From an uncultured Gemmatimonadota bacterium (GTDB lineage Bacteria; Gemmatimonadota; Gemmatimonadetes; Gemmatimonadales; GWC2-71-9), in NCBI GenBank assembly GCA_946887295.1, contig CAMPKP010000118.1, positions 1-11,466 of the forward strand: a DNA stretch of 11,466 nt, given 5' to 3'. Each line of letters begins with the position of its first letter. The stretch's first letter is position 1. Under the pieces are notes generated by a model, which was not told the DNA's origin, searched no databases, and was given only the letters and a program-made list of their open reading frames with translations. Positions 1 through 7,174 of the stretch are shown here, one piece after another. A program made the translations under genes and the position numbers.

Positions 1-79
1 GGGGACGGAACGGGGGGTGGTCGGACGGAGGGTAAGGCGATGGGTGGAATGGCGATGCCCTCGACACGAATGTACCCCT

Positions 80-158
80 GTCATTCCGAGCGCCGCCCGG
101 GATCTTGCCGCGGGCCTCGACCGCTGCCGGCAAGATCCCACACGGCGCTCGGGATGAC
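80..158. repeat. Long imperfect inverted repeat (REP-like hairpin)
   Basis: Two 31-nt arms (80-110 and 128-158) pair around a 17-nt loop. The outer arm is 16 positions with one T/G wobble (85/153), then there is a 3-nt mismatched internal loop (96-98 against 140-142), then 12 perfect pairs containing GGGATCTTGCCG. The right arm ends on base 158, the last base of the TAG stop of the preceding minus-strand gene. No T-run follows the hairpin in the minus-strand direction, so it is not a classical intrinsic terminator. It could still block 3' exonuclease or end transcription in a factor-assisted way. The arm resembles dispersed 'GTCATTCCGAGCG...GGATCT' palindromes that I associate with many bacterial genomes. 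That resemblance is from memory, and only one copy lies in this window. Confidence 0.8.
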
Positions 159-3100
159 TAGAACGTCGGCCCCAGACTGAACGTCCACAGCCCCTTGACC
201 TGCCGGCGCTCCTGGGGAATCGAGTAGTCCAGCCGCGCGATCGCGAAGCCGAACAGGTTGGCCCGCACCGAGAAGCCGAGAGTGCGCAGCGGAGTGCGCA
301 CCGACACGGGATCGTCACCGGCGCTGCGCTGCCAGCGGATGGTGCTCTGGTTGTCCCAGGCGAGCCCGATGTCGTAGAAGATGGCGCCCTCCAGCGGGGG
401 GAACGCCGCCGGCACGCCGAACGACGGATTCAGGATCGGGAACCGCAGCTCGGCGGAGGCGACGCCGATCTGGGTGCCGACCAGCCGATCGAGCTCGGAG
501 CAGCCGGTCTCGGATCCCGGATCGTCGGCGTTGAGGCACTCGTTCCGCCGGTACGAGCCCGAGGTGTTGCCCCGGATGAGGTCGGTGCTGCCGGCATAGA
601 TCCGGAACTGGCGCGCGTCGCGGCCGATCCGGCCGAAGTAGAGCAGCCGGCTGGCGAACACGATCGGCCCGATGATGCGGTCGTAGCGCCGGTAGTCCGC
701 GGTGACCTGCGAGAAGCTCCAGTCACCCACGGTCTGGGCCAGCTCGAACCGGTAGCGCTGGCCATAGAACGGACCCACGTAGCCGAAGAGCGAGTTGTCG
801 AAGACCAGGGCGGTGGACGGCTGCAGGTAGCTCACGCCCGGCAGATTGTCGGTCTCGAGGAACGGATCGTCGGTCGCGAAGCCGGTGGCCGGATTGTAGG
901 GCTCGTTGATCCGGAGGATGGCGTCGTCCACGTTGGCGAACCGCATGCCCGCCTCGACCCGCTGGAAGCGGCTGAGCGGGTAGTAGGCCGATCCGAACGC
1001 CGAGCGCACCACCAGCCGCCGGATGTTGGTGACGAAGATGTTCTCCGTGGGGCTGGCGCCCGGACGGATCTCGCTCGGCTCCAGGAAGTAGTACGGGTCC
1101 TGGGAGAGGCCGACCGCCCAGTTGATGCGGCGGCTCAGGTTGGCGTACGCGGCGAGGATCTGGGCCTCGCTGATGCGGCCGTTGACGTACCCGGCGAAGA
1201 TCAGCTGCTGGTTGCCCAGAATGTCGCTCAGCGAGATCGCCGAGCCGCCGAAAAAGCCCCGGCCGAAGTTGTCGCGGGCGTAGCCGATCGATGGCCGGGC
1301 GACGTAGTCCGGCGTGAACTTGGTGCGGTACTGCTTGAGGGTGAACTCGCTGGTGTCCGGCAGGCTGTAGTTGGCCGAGTCGAGCAGCGCGACGATCGAG
1401 ACCGGCTCGACCGGCTTGGTGGTGTCGCCCGACGACACGACCTCGTTGGAGGAGCGGAAGCCCGACGGTGTGCGGTAGATCGACCCGCCCTCGCCGACCT
1501 GGGGGCGCACTTCCTCCCTGACCTGCAGCGAGCGCGAGGTGTCGAGCGGTGGCATGACCGCCCGGGCCAGGATGCCGACGCTGTCCTGCGCCAGCTCCCG
1601 GTAGGGCTGCCGCCTCAGCGCCCGGGGATTGGTGATGCTGTAGACGTCGTACTGGCTGGCCTCGAAATAGACGAAGGCGAGCCGGTCGGCCCCTCGGGCC
1701 CACGAGAGCACCGGCGAGAGCGGCGTGATGCCCTGGGCGCCGGTGTAGAAGTCGGTGAGCTGGTAGACGTCGTTCGAGCCCAGGTCGTAGAGGAAGATGT
1801 TGCTCACGCCGTTCCGGTCGGACACGAACGCGAGGGAGCCGCCGTCCGGGCTCCACTGGGGGCTCACGTTCTTGCCGTTCTCCATGTGATCGAGCACCCG
1901 CACCGCGCCGGTGGCGAGATCGAACAGCGCGATCCGCCAGTTGCCGAACGCCAGGGTCCGGAAGTCGGTCTCGGGGCCGCGGTCCGTGGCGAAGGCGATC
2001 GAGCTGCCGTCGGGCGCCCAGACCGGGTGGAGGTCCGCGTACTTGTCGTCGGTGAGCTGACGCAGCCCGGTGCCGTCGCGGTTCACGACGTACAGGTCGC
2101 TGAGGCCGCCTTCGTACCCGGTGAACACCAGCTGCTTCCCGTCGGGACTCCAGGATGGGGTGGTGACCCCGCTGAGCTGGACCTCGATCCGCTTGACCTC
2201 CTTGTTCCGGTCGACATCCACGATGAGGATGTCGTCCCGCGGACCCCGCTTCGCGGCGAAGGCCAGGAACTTGCCATCCGGCGACCAGTTCGCCTGCGAG
2301 TTGATGAAACGATAGGTCTCGTAGTTGCTGCTGATCCCCGACTTCAGGATGCGGCGCTTGACCTGGCCGGTGACGCCGTCCGCGAGGTACATGTCGACCG
2401 AGTAGAAGTCCTTCTCGCTGAAGTAGGCCACGCGGGACCCGTCGGGCGAGAGGGCGGGGGCGAGGTGATAGATGCCGTCCGACCGCTTCTCGGTGAGCAG
2501 CTCGTCGGCCACGGCGCGGGCCCGCGCCCGGGCGCCGATCTCGGGCAGGTACCGCTTCTGCACCGCGTCCCGCCACTGCTCGGAGAGCTGGTCCAGGCTG
2601 AGCCCGATGGTGCGGCGGAAGGCCGGCTCGATGCCGCCGGCGAGCGTCGCCTTGAGGATCGCGCCGACCGCCTCGTCGCCCCAGCGCTCGGCCACGTAGG
2701 ACCAGAGCGCGTGCCCGAAGCGGTAGGGGAAGTACTCGTAGGGGTCGACCGTCATCTGGTCGATGGTCGGCAGCTTGCCTTCGAGCGACGCGTCGCGGAG
2801 CCACATCGCGGTCTCCGCGTTGATCGGGCCGGTGGACAGGTACTCGGCCATGCCCTCGGCGAACCAGAGCGGCGGCGCGATGGCGACGAGCGTCGCGAAG
2901 CCGGCGCCGGCCCGGCCTCGGGACCAGACATCGTACTGGAACTGGTGCGCCATCTCGTGCATCAGGACGTGCTCGAAGTCCGCGTACGAGCCGGTGAAGG
3001 GCATCACCGCCCGGTTGCGGGCGAAGTCGGTCACGCCGCCGGTGCCCTCGCCCCCCACCTGGGTGGCGTTGGTCTGCATGAAGTCGGAGTGCGACGCGTA

Positions 3101-3361
3101 CAGAATGATCGGCTTCCGCTCCCGGAACTCGTGATTGAGCACCTTGGAGAGCCGGGCGTAGGAGCGCTCGGCCATGCGGGCGGCATCCATCGCCGCGACG
3201 CGCTCGCGCTCGTAGAAGTACACATCGAAGTGCTCGGTCTGGATGACCTTGAAATCGAAGTTGGTGTACTGGACCTTGTTGCGGCCGAAGTACTGGGCGG
3301 AGAGCGCCCCAGGCAGGCCGAGCAGCAGGAGGAACAGCGCCGGAGCGGTGCGTCGAAGCAT
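158..3361 (-). CDS. Secreted gluzincin peptidase - TolB-like propeller - Omp85-like barrel protein
   Basis: This 1067-residue protein is probably anchored in the outer membrane. Residues 1-22 form a signal peptide (basic MLRR, a leucine-rich core, cleavage near ALSAQ). Residues 35-275 form a peptidase-MA-like domain with HEMAH at 135-139 and a downstream WFAEGMAEY whose E169 suits the third zinc ligand of gluzincins. Residues 299-565 carry TolB/PD40 blades, seen as repeated WSPDG-type motifs at about 305, 359, 404, 449 and 503 plus a degenerate sixth. Residues 575-690 are a linker without recognised domain. Residues 690-1067 are rich in alternating aromatic strands, with LIRG at 928-931, ARLDYSIP at 1042-1049 and a terminal SLGPTF, as in BamA/Omp85 barrels. 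No POTRA repeats are seen. The ATG at 3361 is chosen because it precedes the signal peptide and has a GAGGT ribosome-binding site; the frame stays open to 3925, but that part is antigenic neither to a signal peptide nor to any family and overlaps rsfS. The gene starts 11 nt after rsfS. The substrate is unknown. Confidence 0.88.
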   Translation of the reverse strand: MLRRTAPALFLLLLGLPGALSAQYFGRNKVQYTNFDFKVIQTEHFDVYFYERERVAAMDAARMAERSYARLSKVLNHEFRERKPIILYASHSDFMQTNATQVGGEGTGGVTDFARNRAVMPFTGSYADFEHVLMHEMAHQFQYDVWSRGRAGAGFATLVAIAPPLWFAEGMAEYLSTGPINAETAMWLRDASLEGKLPTIDQMTVDPYEYFPYRFGHALWSYVAERWGDEAVGAILKATLAGGIEPAFRRTIGLSLDQLSEQWRDAVQKRYLPEIGARARARAVADELLTEKRSDGIYHLAPALSPDGSRVAYFSEKDFYSVDMYLADGVTGQVKRRILKSGISSNYETYRFINSQANWSPDGKFLAFAAKRGPRDDILIVDVDRNKEVKRIEVQLSGVTTPSWSPDGKQLVFTGYEGGLSDLYVVNRDGTGLRQLTDDKYADLHPVWAPDGSSIAFATDRGPETDFRTLAFGNWRIALFDLATGAVRVLDHMENGKNVSPQWSPDGGSLAFVSDRNGVSNIFLYDLGSNDVYQLTDFYTGAQGITPLSPVLSWARGADRLAFVYFEASQYDVYSITNPRALRRQPYRELAQDSVGILARAVMPPLDTSRSLQVREEVRPQVGEGGSIYRTPSGFRSSNEVVSSGDTTKPVEPVSIVALLDSANYSLPDTSEFTLKQYRTKFTPDYVARPSIGYARDNFGRGFFGGSAISLSDILGNQQLIFAGYVNGRISEAQILAAYANLSRRINWAVGLSQDPYYFLEPSEIRPGASPTENIFVTNIRRLVVRSAFGSAYYPLSRFQRVEAGMRFANVDDAILRINEPYNPATGFATDDPFLETDNLPGVSYLQPSTALVFDNSLFGYVGPFYGQRYRFELAQTVGDWSFSQVTADYRRYDRIIGPIVFASRLLYFGRIGRDARQFRIYAGSTDLIRGNTSGSYRRNECLNADDPGSETGCSELDRLVGTQIGVASAELRFPILNPSFGVPAAFPPLEGAIFYDIGLAWDNQSTIRWQRSAGDDPVSVRTPLRTLGFSVRANLFGFAIARLDYSIPQERRQVKGLWTFSLGPTF

Positions 3362-3365
3362 GGCG

Positions 3366-3370
3366 ACCTC
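3366..3370 (-). promoter_or_regulatory. Ribosome-binding site deciding the start of the protease-barrel gene
   Basis: GAGGT on the minus strand lies 4 nt before the ATG at 3361, in the short gap after the rsfS stop. It supports this start over the far upstream ATG at 3925. Confidence 0.6.
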
Positions 3371-3372
3371 AG

Positions 3373-3723
3373 CTAGGTGGAGCTGATCAGCAGCTCCGGT
3401 GCATCGTCCCAGAGACGCTCGAGCTGGTAGAACGACCGGGTCTCGGGGTGGAAGAGGTGGATCACGAAGTCCACGAAGTCGAGCAGAACCCAGCGCCCGC
3501 TGTTGAGTCCCTCTACGTGATGGGTGCGGTGTCCCCGACGTCCGAGCTTGTCGATGACCGACTCCGCGATGCCCCGTACGTGGGCGTCGGACGTGCCCGA
3601 CGCGATCACGAAATAATCGGTGGCATCCGTGAGCCCTCGCAAATCGAGTACCACGAGCTCGTTGGCCTTCAGATCCTGTATGGCGTCCAGCGCGAGGCGG
3701 AGCGCCTCGGGTGTCTTGCTCAT
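3373..3723 (-). CDS. rsfS: Ribosome silencing factor RsfS
   Basis: The 116-residue product is a typical full-length RsfS (Iojap/DUF143). In this family the protein binds L14 on the large subunit and blocks joining of the 30S and 50S subunits when nutrients are low. Family hallmarks are visible: DLRG at 27-30, TDYFVIASGTSDAHVRGIA at 35-53, EGLNSGRWVLLDF at 71-83 and the end block HLFHPETRSFYQLERLW at 89-105. Its ATG overlaps the TGA of the upstream DAK2-DegV gene (ATGA, 3720-3723), and AAGGA lies 8 nt before the start, which suggests coupled translation. In many bacteria rsfS is next to nadD; no nadD is visible here. Confidence 0.95.
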   Translation of the reverse strand: MSKTPEALRLALDAIQDLKANELVVLDLRGLTDATDYFVIASGTSDAHVRGIAESVIDKLGRRGHRTHHVEGLNSGRWVLLDFVDFVIHLFHPETRSFYQLERLWDDAPELLISST

Positions 3724-5567
3724 GCCTGTGTTCCTTCGTCACGGCCGGCGGGTCCTCCGCCGGGGCCGTCCTCGACCTGGTAGAAGATTGCCCAGGCCCC
3801 GGGCCCCACGTGCGTGGCGAGCACGCCGGTGGCCAGCGTGACGAAGCAATCCCGCGGCTGGTACGCCGCCACGAGAGCGTTTCGGATCCGCTCGGCCATC
3901 TCCGGGGCCTCGGCGTGCGCCACACCGAATCGTACCACCCTGGGACGCGGCGTGAGGCGCTTCTCGAGCAGCGCCAGCACCCTCGGCACCAGGTTCTCCT
4001 TGCCGCGGACCCGGTCCACCGGAAGGACCCTGCCGACGCCGTCCAGTGACAGCACCGGCTTCACGTCCAGCATCCCGGCGATCCACGCCTTGCCCCGCGA
4101 CACCCGGCCGGACCGGAGCAGGTTGTCGTAGCGGTCCACGGTGAGGAGCATTCCCGCCTGCCCGCGCACCCGCTCGACCTCCCGGACGATCTCGGCGGCC
4201 CGCCAGCCCGAGCCTGCGAGCTCGGCGGCTCTCAGCGCCAGCATGCCCAGTCCCAGGGAAGCCGAGCGGCTGTCGACGAGGTGGACACCGCTGATGCCCG
4301 CCGCCCGCACCGCGGCCTGCGCCGAGGCGAAGGTGCCCGACAGGGCCGCGGAGAGCAGGACCGCCACGACTTCGTCCGCCTCCCCGCGAGCGTCGCGCAA
4401 CACCCGGACGAAGTCCGCGGGGGTGGGCTGGGAGGTGGTCGGCAGCTCCCGGGCATCGCGCAGCCGCCGGTAGAACTCCTCGGGCTTGAGCTCCACCCGG
4501 TCGCGGAAGGTCTCGTTTCCGAATACCACCTGCAGCGGAACCAGGGCGATGTGGTGCCGGTCGAGCACCGGGTCGGCGAGGTCCGCCGAGGAGTCCGTCA
4601 CCACCGCCACCGCGCGGCGCTCGGGATGCGCGAGCCGCCGGTGCTGGGCCCGCATGTCGTCGGCCTTGGTGGTCTCGACCCGCCCCCATCGTGCCGCATA
4701 GCTAAAGACGGCCTCGGGGCTGTCGGTGTGCACATGGACCTTGAGGATGTCACCCGCGGCGGCCACCACGATGGAGCCGCCGAAGCCGTGCATCGCGGAC
4801 CGCACCTCGTTGGCCGGGGGAAGATGCTCTCCGCGGATCAGAACCTCGGTGCAGTACTGGAAGTCCCGCTCGGCGGCCACCTCCACCAGCGCGGCGGGCA
4901 CGTCCGCCGGCTCCAGGCCGAGGTCGGTGACCGCCAGGATGGGGTCGCCCTCGATGTAGCGGACCACGCCCTCGAGCATCCGGACGAAGCCCTTGCCGCC
5001 CGCATCCACCACGCCTGCCTCCCGGAGGACGGCCATGAGCTCGGGCGTGCGGGCGAGGGCGGCCTCGCCCTCCTCCAACAGGCGGCGCATGAACTCGGCG
5101 ATGTCGGGCGAATCGGCGGCCGCGCGCTCGGCGGCCGCCGCGGCCTCGCGGGCCACCGTCAGGATGGTGCCCTCGCGGGGGTCGTCCAGCGAGGCGTAGA
5201 GCCGGTCCGAGCCGGTTCGCACTGCCGCGGCGATGGCGGGGGCCGACGCCGTGGCCCGGTCGCCCAACGACTCGCTGAATCCGAGGAGGAAATGTGCCAG
5301 CATCATACCGGAGTTTCCCCGAGCTCCCAGCACGGCGGCGCGGGCCATGGTGCGGGCGGTCTCCGGAAGCGACGCGTCGCCGAGCGCCCGGAGGGCGTCG
5401 GCGACGGCGCGAAGCGTCAGACTGAAGTTGGTGCCGGTATCGCCGTCGGGGACCGGGAAGACGTTGATCCGGTTGATCTCGTCGCGGCCGGCGGCCACCC
5501 AATCCGCGGCGGCGAAGACCGACCGCGCCAGACGGGGACCGTCGACATACGCGATCCCGACGCTCAT
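3720..5567 (-). CDS. DAK2 (DhaL)-DegV fusion, likely single-chain fatty acid kinase (FakA-FakB type)
   Basis: The 615-residue protein joins two parts that are separate in Firmicutes. Residues 1-200 are a DhaL/DAK2 nucleotide-binding domain with NVFPVPDGDTGTN (35-47, metal/ATP-binding aspartates), GARGNSGMM (81-89), EGTILTV (132-138) and VDAGGKGF (187-194). Residues 200-310 look like the FakA middle domain, with YCTE (C239) and HVHTD (H278, H280) placed as the Cys/His set of FakA. Residues 319-600 are a DegV/FakB lipid-binding domain with VTDSSADL (323-330), TTSQPTP (377-383), LSGTFAS (409-415), VDSRSASLGLG (431-441), LLRSGRVS (483-490) and THVGPGAWAIFY (585-596). FakA phosphorylates fatty acids held by FakB, feeding acyl-phosphate to phospholipid synthesis. 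That role here is inferred from the domains. The ATG at 5567 lies 10 nt after rplI, with no strong ribosome-binding site. Alternative: a kinase for another acyl or dihydroxyacetone-like substrate. Confidence 0.88.
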   Translation of the reverse strand: MSVGIAYVDGPRLARSVFAAADWVAAGRDEINRINVFPVPDGDTGTNFSLTLRAVADALRALGDASLPETARTMARAAVLGARGNSGMMLAHFLLGFSESLGDRATASAPAIAAAVRTGSDRLYASLDDPREGTILTVAREAAAAAERAAADSPDIAEFMRRLLEEGEAALARTPELMAVLREAGVVDAGGKGFVRMLEGVVRYIEGDPILAVTDLGLEPADVPAALVEVAAERDFQYCTEVLIRGEHLPPANEVRSAMHGFGGSIVVAAAGDILKVHVHTDSPEAVFSYAARWGRVETTKADDMRAQHRRLAHPERRAVAVVTDSSADLADPVLDRHHIALVPLQVVFGNETFRDRVELKPEEFYRRLRDARELPTTSQPTPADFVRVLRDARGEADEVVAVLLSAALSGTFASAQAAVRAAGISGVHLVDSRSASLGLGMLALRAAELAGSGWRAAEIVREVERVRGQAGMLLTVDRYDNLLRSGRVSRGKAWIAGMLDVKPVLSLDGVGRVLPVDRVRGKENLVPRVLALLEKRLTPRPRVVRFGVAHAEAPEMAERIRNALVAAYQPRDCFVTLATGVLATHVGPGAWAIFYQVEDGPGGGPAGRDEGTQA

Positions 5568-5577
5568 GCGCGAGGAG

Positions 5578-6024
5578 TCACTCCGGGACGACCGAGACGC
5601 GCACCTCCGCCTGGACCTCGGGATGCAGCCGGACGGTCACGACGTGCTCGCCCAGCGACTTGATCGGGTGCTCCAGCTCGATCCGCCGCCGATCCACCAC
5701 GTGCCCCGCGCGGCCCAGCGCGTCGGCCACGTCCTGGGCGGTGACCGAGCCGAAGAGCTTGCCTTCCTCACCGGCCTTGCCGGGGATCGTGAGGCTCACG
5801 GCGGAGAGCTTCGCGGCGGCCTTCTCGGCCTCGGCCTTCTCGGCGGCGCTGCGGGCGCCCTTCGCCCTCGTCTCGGCCGCGATCCGCTTCTTGTTGCCCT
5901 CGGTGGCCTCGAACGCCAGACCATGGGGCAGCAGATAGTTCCGGGCGTAACCCGGCTTCACCCGCACCATCTCCCCGGCCTTGCCGAGGGTCTTGACGTC
6001 CTCCCGCAGTATCACTTCGATCAT
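5578..6024 (-). CDS. rplI: 50S ribosomal protein bL9
   Basis: The 148-residue product has the normal L9 length and layout. The N-terminal rRNA-binding domain carries the family signature GKAGEMVRVKPGYARNYLLP (14-33). An Ala/Glu/Lys-rich connecting helix follows (about 44-74), then a C-terminal domain with GKLFGSVT (88-95) and EHPIKSLGEH (118-127). L9 binds domain V of 23S rRNA at the base of the L1 stalk. The ATG at 6024 is chosen because it begins the canonical MIEVILREDV and has GGAGGG 8 nt upstream; the frame is open further upstream, but that part is antiframe to the DUF2232 gene. The start overlaps the DUF2232 stop in an ATGA. Confidence 0.98.
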   Translation of the reverse strand: MIEVILREDVKTLGKAGEMVRVKPGYARNYLLPHGLAFEATEGNKKRIAAETRAKGARSAAEKAEAEKAAAKLSAVSLTIPGKAGEEGKLFGSVTAQDVADALGRAGHVVDRRRIELEHPIKSLGEHVVTVRLHPEVQAEVRVSVVPE

Positions 6025-6950
6025 CGATCGTACCCTCCGGTGGTCGGCGCCATGCGACGCCGGAAATCTAGCCATGTGTCGGCGAGGCCGACCATCGTCA
6101 GCCCGCTCAGGACGAACGGCAGCAGCACTAGGGTGACCAGGGCCAGGCCCGCCAGAACGGATCGCGGCGTCCGCCTCGCGCCGCTGACGAAGACCGCCAT
6201 TCCCCGGCTGGCGTAGAGCGCGGTCCAGACCAGCAGGACGTTGGCACCGACGAGCCGGACCCATGCCGGCTCGGCCACGAGCGCCAGGGCCAGCCCGATC
6301 ACCCATCCCCAGACCAGCTGGTCGCTGAAGCTGAAGGCCGTGAACGGGGCAGGGGGCGCGCCGACCGGCCGGTCCGCTATCCGGTGGTACCAGGCCCAGG
6401 CCAGCCGGAGCCCCGCGATCGCCGCGAGGGCCAGCAGTCCGGGATAGAGGGTGGACACCGTGTCGGCGATGGTGGACATCTGAGCGGACATGTCCGCCGC
6501 CCCGGCGACCCCCGTCAACTCGCCCCGCATCCCGCTCTGCAGCGCGACCAGCTCCGCCTCGACGGCGGCCCGCAGCGAGCTCCACCGCAGCCCAAGCCCG
6601 TACATCCAGACCGCCAGCCCCACGGCCGCGCCGCCGGTGGCGGCCAGCGCGCGAGACACCCGGTTCGAGGGCCGCCACAGGGTGAGGGCCAGAAAGCTCC
6701 CGGAGACCAGCACCGCCGCCGCCCGGGCGAACTGGGCCCCGAGCCCCCCGGCCTGCTGGAGCCAGAGGATCGACCAGCCCAGGGCCGCCGTGAGCCACAC
6801 CCACTCCCGGACCGTCGTGGGCCGGGAGACGATGAGCAGCGCGGCGAGGGGCCCGAAGAGGAACATCGGGGGCGCGAGCAGGAGGAACCCGGCCAGCGCG
6901 AGGACCTGGCCCCAGCGTCCCCCCGCCGGTTCCCCCAGCCGTGCGGCCAC
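6021..6950 (-). CDS. DUF2232 (YybS-like) polytopic membrane protein
   Basis: The 309-residue product is hydrophobic, with about eight predicted membrane segments (near 15-42, 50-65, 73-93, 100-120, 165-187, 210-228, 232-250 and 265-287). A hydrophilic, probably extracytoplasmic stretch lies at 121-164. FSFSDQLVWGWVIGLAL (206-222) and the tail GLADTWLDFRRR (288-299) look like the DUF2232/YybS family. The position between rpsR and rplI is where this family sits in many bacteria. The molecular function of the family is not established, as far as I know. The start is a GTG at 6950, two nt after the rpsR stop; the next in-frame ATG, at residue 29, would remove part of the first membrane segment. 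The stop overlaps the rplI ATG. Confidence 0.82.
   Translation of the reverse strand: MAARLGEPAGGRWGQVLALAGFLLLAPPMFLFGPLAALLIVSRPTTVREWVWLTAALGWSILWLQQAGGLGAQFARAAAVLVSGSFLALTLWRPSNRVSRALAATGGAAVGLAVWMYGLGLRWSSLRAAVEAELVALQSGMRGELTGVAGAADMSAQMSTIADTVSTLYPGLLALAAIAGLRLAWAWYHRIADRPVGAPPAPFTAFSFSDQLVWGWVIGLALALVAEPAWVRLVGANVLLVWTALYASRGMAVFVSGARRTPRSVLAGLALVTLVLLPFVLSGLTMVGLADTWLDFRRRMAPTTGGYDR
6033..6038 (-). promoter_or_regulatory. Ribosome-binding site of rplI inside the DUF2232 gene
   Basis: GGAGGG on the minus strand lies 8 nt before the rplI ATG at 6024 and within the last codons of the DUF2232 gene. It fixes the rplI start against the longer open frame. Confidence 0.7.
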
Positions 6951-6952
6951 GG

Positions 6953-7174
6953 TCAGCCCGTGAATCCCTTGATGTACGGCAGCAGCGCGAGCTGCCGGGC
7001 GCGCTTGATCGCGGTGCTGAGCTGCCGCTGATGGCGGGCGCAGGTGCCCGACAGCCGGCTGGGGAGGATCTTGCCCCGCTCGGTCAGGAAGCGGGACAGA
7101 GTGCGCTCGTCCTTGTAGTCCACTACCCGCACGCCCGACTCACAGATGGCGCAGGTCTTCTGGGGGCGCCTCAT
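6953..7174 (-). CDS. rpsR: 30S ribosomal protein bS18, zinc-binding (C+) type
   Basis: The 73-residue product is a full-length S18. The core [20 protein letters not shown] (18-37) is followed by [15 protein letters not shown] (38-52) and [16 protein letters not shown] (56-71). S18 pairs with S6 on the platform of the small subunit. C8-x2-C11 near the start together with C45-x2-H48 make a zinc-binding set, as in the C+ paralogues of mycobacteria and unlike E. coli S18. The ATG overlaps the TGA of rpsF, and the ribosome-binding site lies inside the end of rpsF, so the two partner proteins are probably made in step. No ssb gene lies between rpsF and rpsR, unlike the order in Firmicutes. Confidence 0.98.
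   Translation of the reverse strand: MRRPQKTCAICESGVRVVDYKDERTLSRFLTERGKILPSRLSGTCARHQRQLSTAIKRARQLALLPYIKGFTG

Noticed and set aside
1..79. A gene or regulatory site left of the palindrome
   Set aside because: No open frame, tRNA or clear promoter element is visible in this short stretch; a feature continuing from outside the window cannot be excluded.
723..2804. Minus-strand open frame of 693 codons in another phase of the same gene
   Set aside because: Very Arg/Gly/Pro-rich, no motif, and overlaid on the well-supported frame with the propeller repeats.
1886..3376. Plus-strand open frame of 496 codons
   Set aside because: It lies wholly opposite the protease-barrel gene; its Val/Gly/Glu/His-rich composition is that of a mirror frame of high-GC coding DNA, with no domain seen.
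3362..3925. 188-codon in-frame upstream extension of the protease-barrel gene
   Set aside because: It overlaps rsfS in another frame, is Arg/Pro-rich with no family signature, and would bury a good signal peptide in the middle of the protein.
4281..5663. Plus-strand open frame of 460 codons
   Set aside because: It is antisense to the DAK2-DegV gene and shows only high-GC mirror composition.
6025..6804. Upstream extension of the rplI frame
   Set aside because: It runs out of phase through the DUF2232 gene; L9 has a canonical N-terminus and a ribosome-binding site at 6024.
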